From: Rickettsiaceae bacterium
GTDB lineage: Bacteria > Pseudomonadota > Alphaproteobacteria > Rickettsiales > Rickettsiaceae
Length of the DNA stretch: 11,180 nucleotides
Assembly (NCBI GenBank): GCA_030731565.1
Contig: JANQTT010000101.1
Location: 1 to 11,180, forward strand
Direction of reading: 5' to 3'
The position numbers and the translations under genes were made by a program. Positions 9,985 to 11,180 of this stretch are shown here, piece by piece; position 1 is the stretch's first letter; each line of letters starts with the position of its first letter. The notes under the pieces were generated by a model. That model did not search any database. It was not told where the DNA came from and saw nothing but the letters and a program-made list of their open reading frames with translations.

Positions 9985-9989
9985 AGAGG
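9985..9989 (+). promoter_or_regulatory. recA ribosome binding site (AGAGG)
   Basis: AGAGG lies four bases before the ATG at 9994 and 14 bases inside the alternative reading from TTG 9967, which itself has no ribosome site upstream. It decides the recA start in favour of the ATG. Confidence 0.55.
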
Positions 9990-9993
9990 AAAA

Positions 9994-11016
9994 ATGACAA
10001 AGGAAAGTGCGTTGGCTGCTGCGCTAAGCCAAATCGAAAAAAATTACGGCAAAGGCTCGGTAATGAAATTGGGCCAAAGGCAAGAGATGAACATTGAAGC
10101 CATTTCAACTGGCTCTGTTGGTCTTGATGTTGCCCTAGGTATTGGTGGAATTCCAAAGGGAAGAATAATAGAAATTTTTGGCCCTGAGAGTTCTGGTAAA
10201 ACGACGCTTACCCTGCATGCAATAGCTGAAGCACAAAAGCAGGGCGGTACATGTGCTTTTGTTGACGCTGAGCATGCTCTTGATCCAGTTTATGCAAAAA
10301 AACTGGGTGTTAATATTGATGAGCTGATTATTTCTCAGCCGGATACTGGCGAGCAAGCTTTAGAAATAACCGATACTCTAGTTAGATCTGGCGCAGTTGA
10401 TTTATTAGTCATTGATAGTGTTGCGGCTTTGGTTCCAAAAGCTGAAATTGATGGTGAAATGGGTGATTCTCATATGGGCCTGCAAGCAAGGTTAATGAGT
10501 CAAGCGCTCCGCAAGCTCACCGCTTCCACATCTCGAACAAATTGTACCATTATTTTTATTAACCAGATAAGAATGAAAATTGGTGTTATGTTTGGCAGTC
10601 CTGAAACAACTACTGGCGGTAATGCCCTTAAGTTTTATGCATCCGTTAGGCTAGATATTCGTCGCATAGGTTCAATTAAAGACAAAGAGGAAGTTATTGG
10701 CAGCCAAACTAGGGTCAAGGTTGTTAAAAATAAAGTATCTCCTCCATTTAAAACTGTTGAGTTCGATATTATGTACGGAGGGGGGATTTCAAAAGATGGA
10801 GAGCTCATCGATTTAGGGGTAAAATATGATTTAGTAGAAAAATCTGGAGCCTGGTTTTCGTATGGCGAACAAAGAATTGGCCAGGGGCGTGAGAAAGCAA
10901 AGCAATACATGAAGGATAACCCAGAAATTGCCTTGGAATTAGAGAATAAACTGAAAGAGCTATTGCTGAAAAGTAATAGTGGATTTGTAGAAGAAAAAAT
11001 TATGGAAGAGAGCTAG
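9994..11016 (+). CDS. recA: Recombinase RecA
   Basis: This is the cytosolic DNA-dependent ATPase that forms filaments on single-stranded DNA, drives homologous pairing and strand exchange in repair, and can act as SOS co-protease. From the ATG at 9994 it has 340 residues. Visible features are Walker A GPESSGKT (63-70), the catalytic Glu in [10 protein letters not shown] (89-98), Walker [11 protein letters not shown] (137-146) with Asp141, loop L1 around [17 protein letters not shown] (154-170), and loop L2 with the invariant [20 protein letters not shown] (190-209). The C-terminal domain runs from about 265 and ends in a short acidic tail. An in-frame TTG at 9967 would add nine residues but lacks a ribosome site. 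No alphaproteobacterial GTTC-N7-GTTC LexA box was seen in the 89 nt upstream. It follows iscX on the same strand and precedes a weak terminator. Confidence 0.98.
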   Translation: MTKESALAAALSQIEKNYGKGSVMKLGQRQEMNIEAISTGSVGLDVALGIGGIPKGRIIEIFGPESSGKTTLTLHAIAEAQKQGGTCAFVDAEHALDPVYAKKLGVNIDELIISQPDTGEQALEITDTLVRSGAVDLLVIDSVAALVPKAEIDGEMGDSHMGLQARLMSQALRKLTASTSRTNCTIIFINQIRMKIGVMFGSPETTTGGNALKFYASVRLDIRRIGSIKDKEEVIGSQTRVKVVKNKVSPPFKTVEFDIMYGGGISKDGELIDLGVKYDLVEKSGAWFSYGEQRIGQGREKAKQYMKDNPEIALELENKLKELLLKSNSGFVEEKIMEES

Positions 11017-11028
11017 TAGTTATAGCTT

Positions 11029-11048
11029 AAACACACAAGTGTTTTTTT
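11029..11048 (+). terminator. Weak rho-independent terminator candidate after recA
   Basis: AAACAC (11029-11034), a four-base ACAA loop and GTGTTT (11039-11044) form a six-bp stem with two G-C pairs, and the T-run continues to 11048. It lies 13 nt past the recA stop. The stem is short and AT-rich, so termination may be partial. Confidence 0.45.
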
Positions 11049-11079
11049 AGTGTCGCTGCTTGTCCCAAGCCACCCGCCG

Positions 11080-11097
11080 GTCATGCTGAATTTATTT
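11080..11097 (+). repeat. REP-like repeat, copy 1 (half element)
   Basis: GTCATGCTGAATTTATTT is identical to the sequence at 11140-11157. In this copy the right arm TTCAGCAT is missing and the sequence continues into GGCTTTGTTGCATGGCTCGG, so it cannot form the hairpin of copy 2. It looks like a truncated or recombined intergenic element. Similar GTCATGCTGAA...TTCAGCAT repeats occur in many bacterial genomes. Confidence 0.7.
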
Positions 11098-11139
11098 GGC
11101 TTTGTTGCATGGCTCGGATACAATCCTAAAACCCCACTA

Positions 11140-11164
11140 GTCATGCTGAATTTATTTTCAGCAT
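11140..11164 (+). repeat. REP-like palindromic repeat, copy 2
   Basis: The same 18 bases as copy 1 are followed here by a complete inverted arm. ATGCTGAA (11143-11150) and TTCAGCAT (11157-11164) pair across a six-base TTTATT loop. The two copies start exactly 60 bases apart. The element is probably dispersed through the genome. It could serve as a hairpin terminator or mRNA end, but no U-run follows. Confidence 0.75.
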
Positions 11165-11180
11165 CTCAAGAAACAAATTC

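Noticed and set aside
9967-9993. Nine-residue extension of RecA from TTG 9967
   Set aside because: There is no ribosome site upstream of the TTG, while AGAGG precedes the ATG at 9994.
10135-10356. Open reading frame of 73 codons on the minus strand
   Set aside because: It is antisense to the recA Walker A region and is a shadow frame.
10635-10910. Open reading frame of 91 codons on the minus strand
   Set aside because: It is antisense to recA and resembles no protein family.

Overview
This is an AT-rich bacterial window that looks alphaproteobacterial, most likely a member of the Rickettsiales or a similar host-associated lineage. The basis is the low GC, the overall character of RecA, FabF and LigA, the long PepP, an AsmA_2/DUF3971-type protein, and REP-like intergenic repeats at the right end. 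This placement is inferred from reading the proteins and was not tested by alignment. Almost every gene is a conserved housekeeping gene.

Layout, left to right. (1) 1-700, plus strand: the C-terminal part of an AsmA-like envelope protein. It is cut by the window edge and possibly frameshifted at a T7 tract. (2) 716-2266, minus strand: a membrane-anchored phosphoethanolamine transferase, convergent with the AsmA gene. (3) 2505-4852, minus strand: the fatty-acid elongation cluster fabG-acpP-fabF, with a good sigma70-like promoter before fabG and another before acpP. (4) 4976-9591, minus strand: a tight nadC-ligA-pepP operon. nadC and ligA overlap by ATGA, and the ligA stop abuts the pepP start. 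(5) 9704-11016, plus strand: iscX and then recA, divergent from nadC. (6) 11017-11180: a weak terminator-like hairpin followed by two copies of an 18-nt REP-like repeat.

Functionally, fabG-acpP-fabF supply acyl chains for phospholipid and lipid A. The AsmA-like protein and the phosphoethanolamine transferase are both envelope functions. NadC makes the NAD precursor nicotinate mononucleotide, and LigA, encoded immediately downstream, consumes NAD+. PepP is a peptidase sharing that transcript. IscX is an iron-sulfur assembly accessory protein encoded away from any isc genes visible here, and RecA is the recombinase.

I did not find a novel defence, mobile or biosynthetic system. The points most worth a second look are the AsmA frame break, the CptA-like character of the phosphoethanolamine transferase, the NAD-linked operon, the promoter-based correction of the acpP start, and the terminal repeats. 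No tRNA, rRNA, CRISPR array or intact insertion sequence was recognised. No gene-free stretch exceeds about 240 bases.
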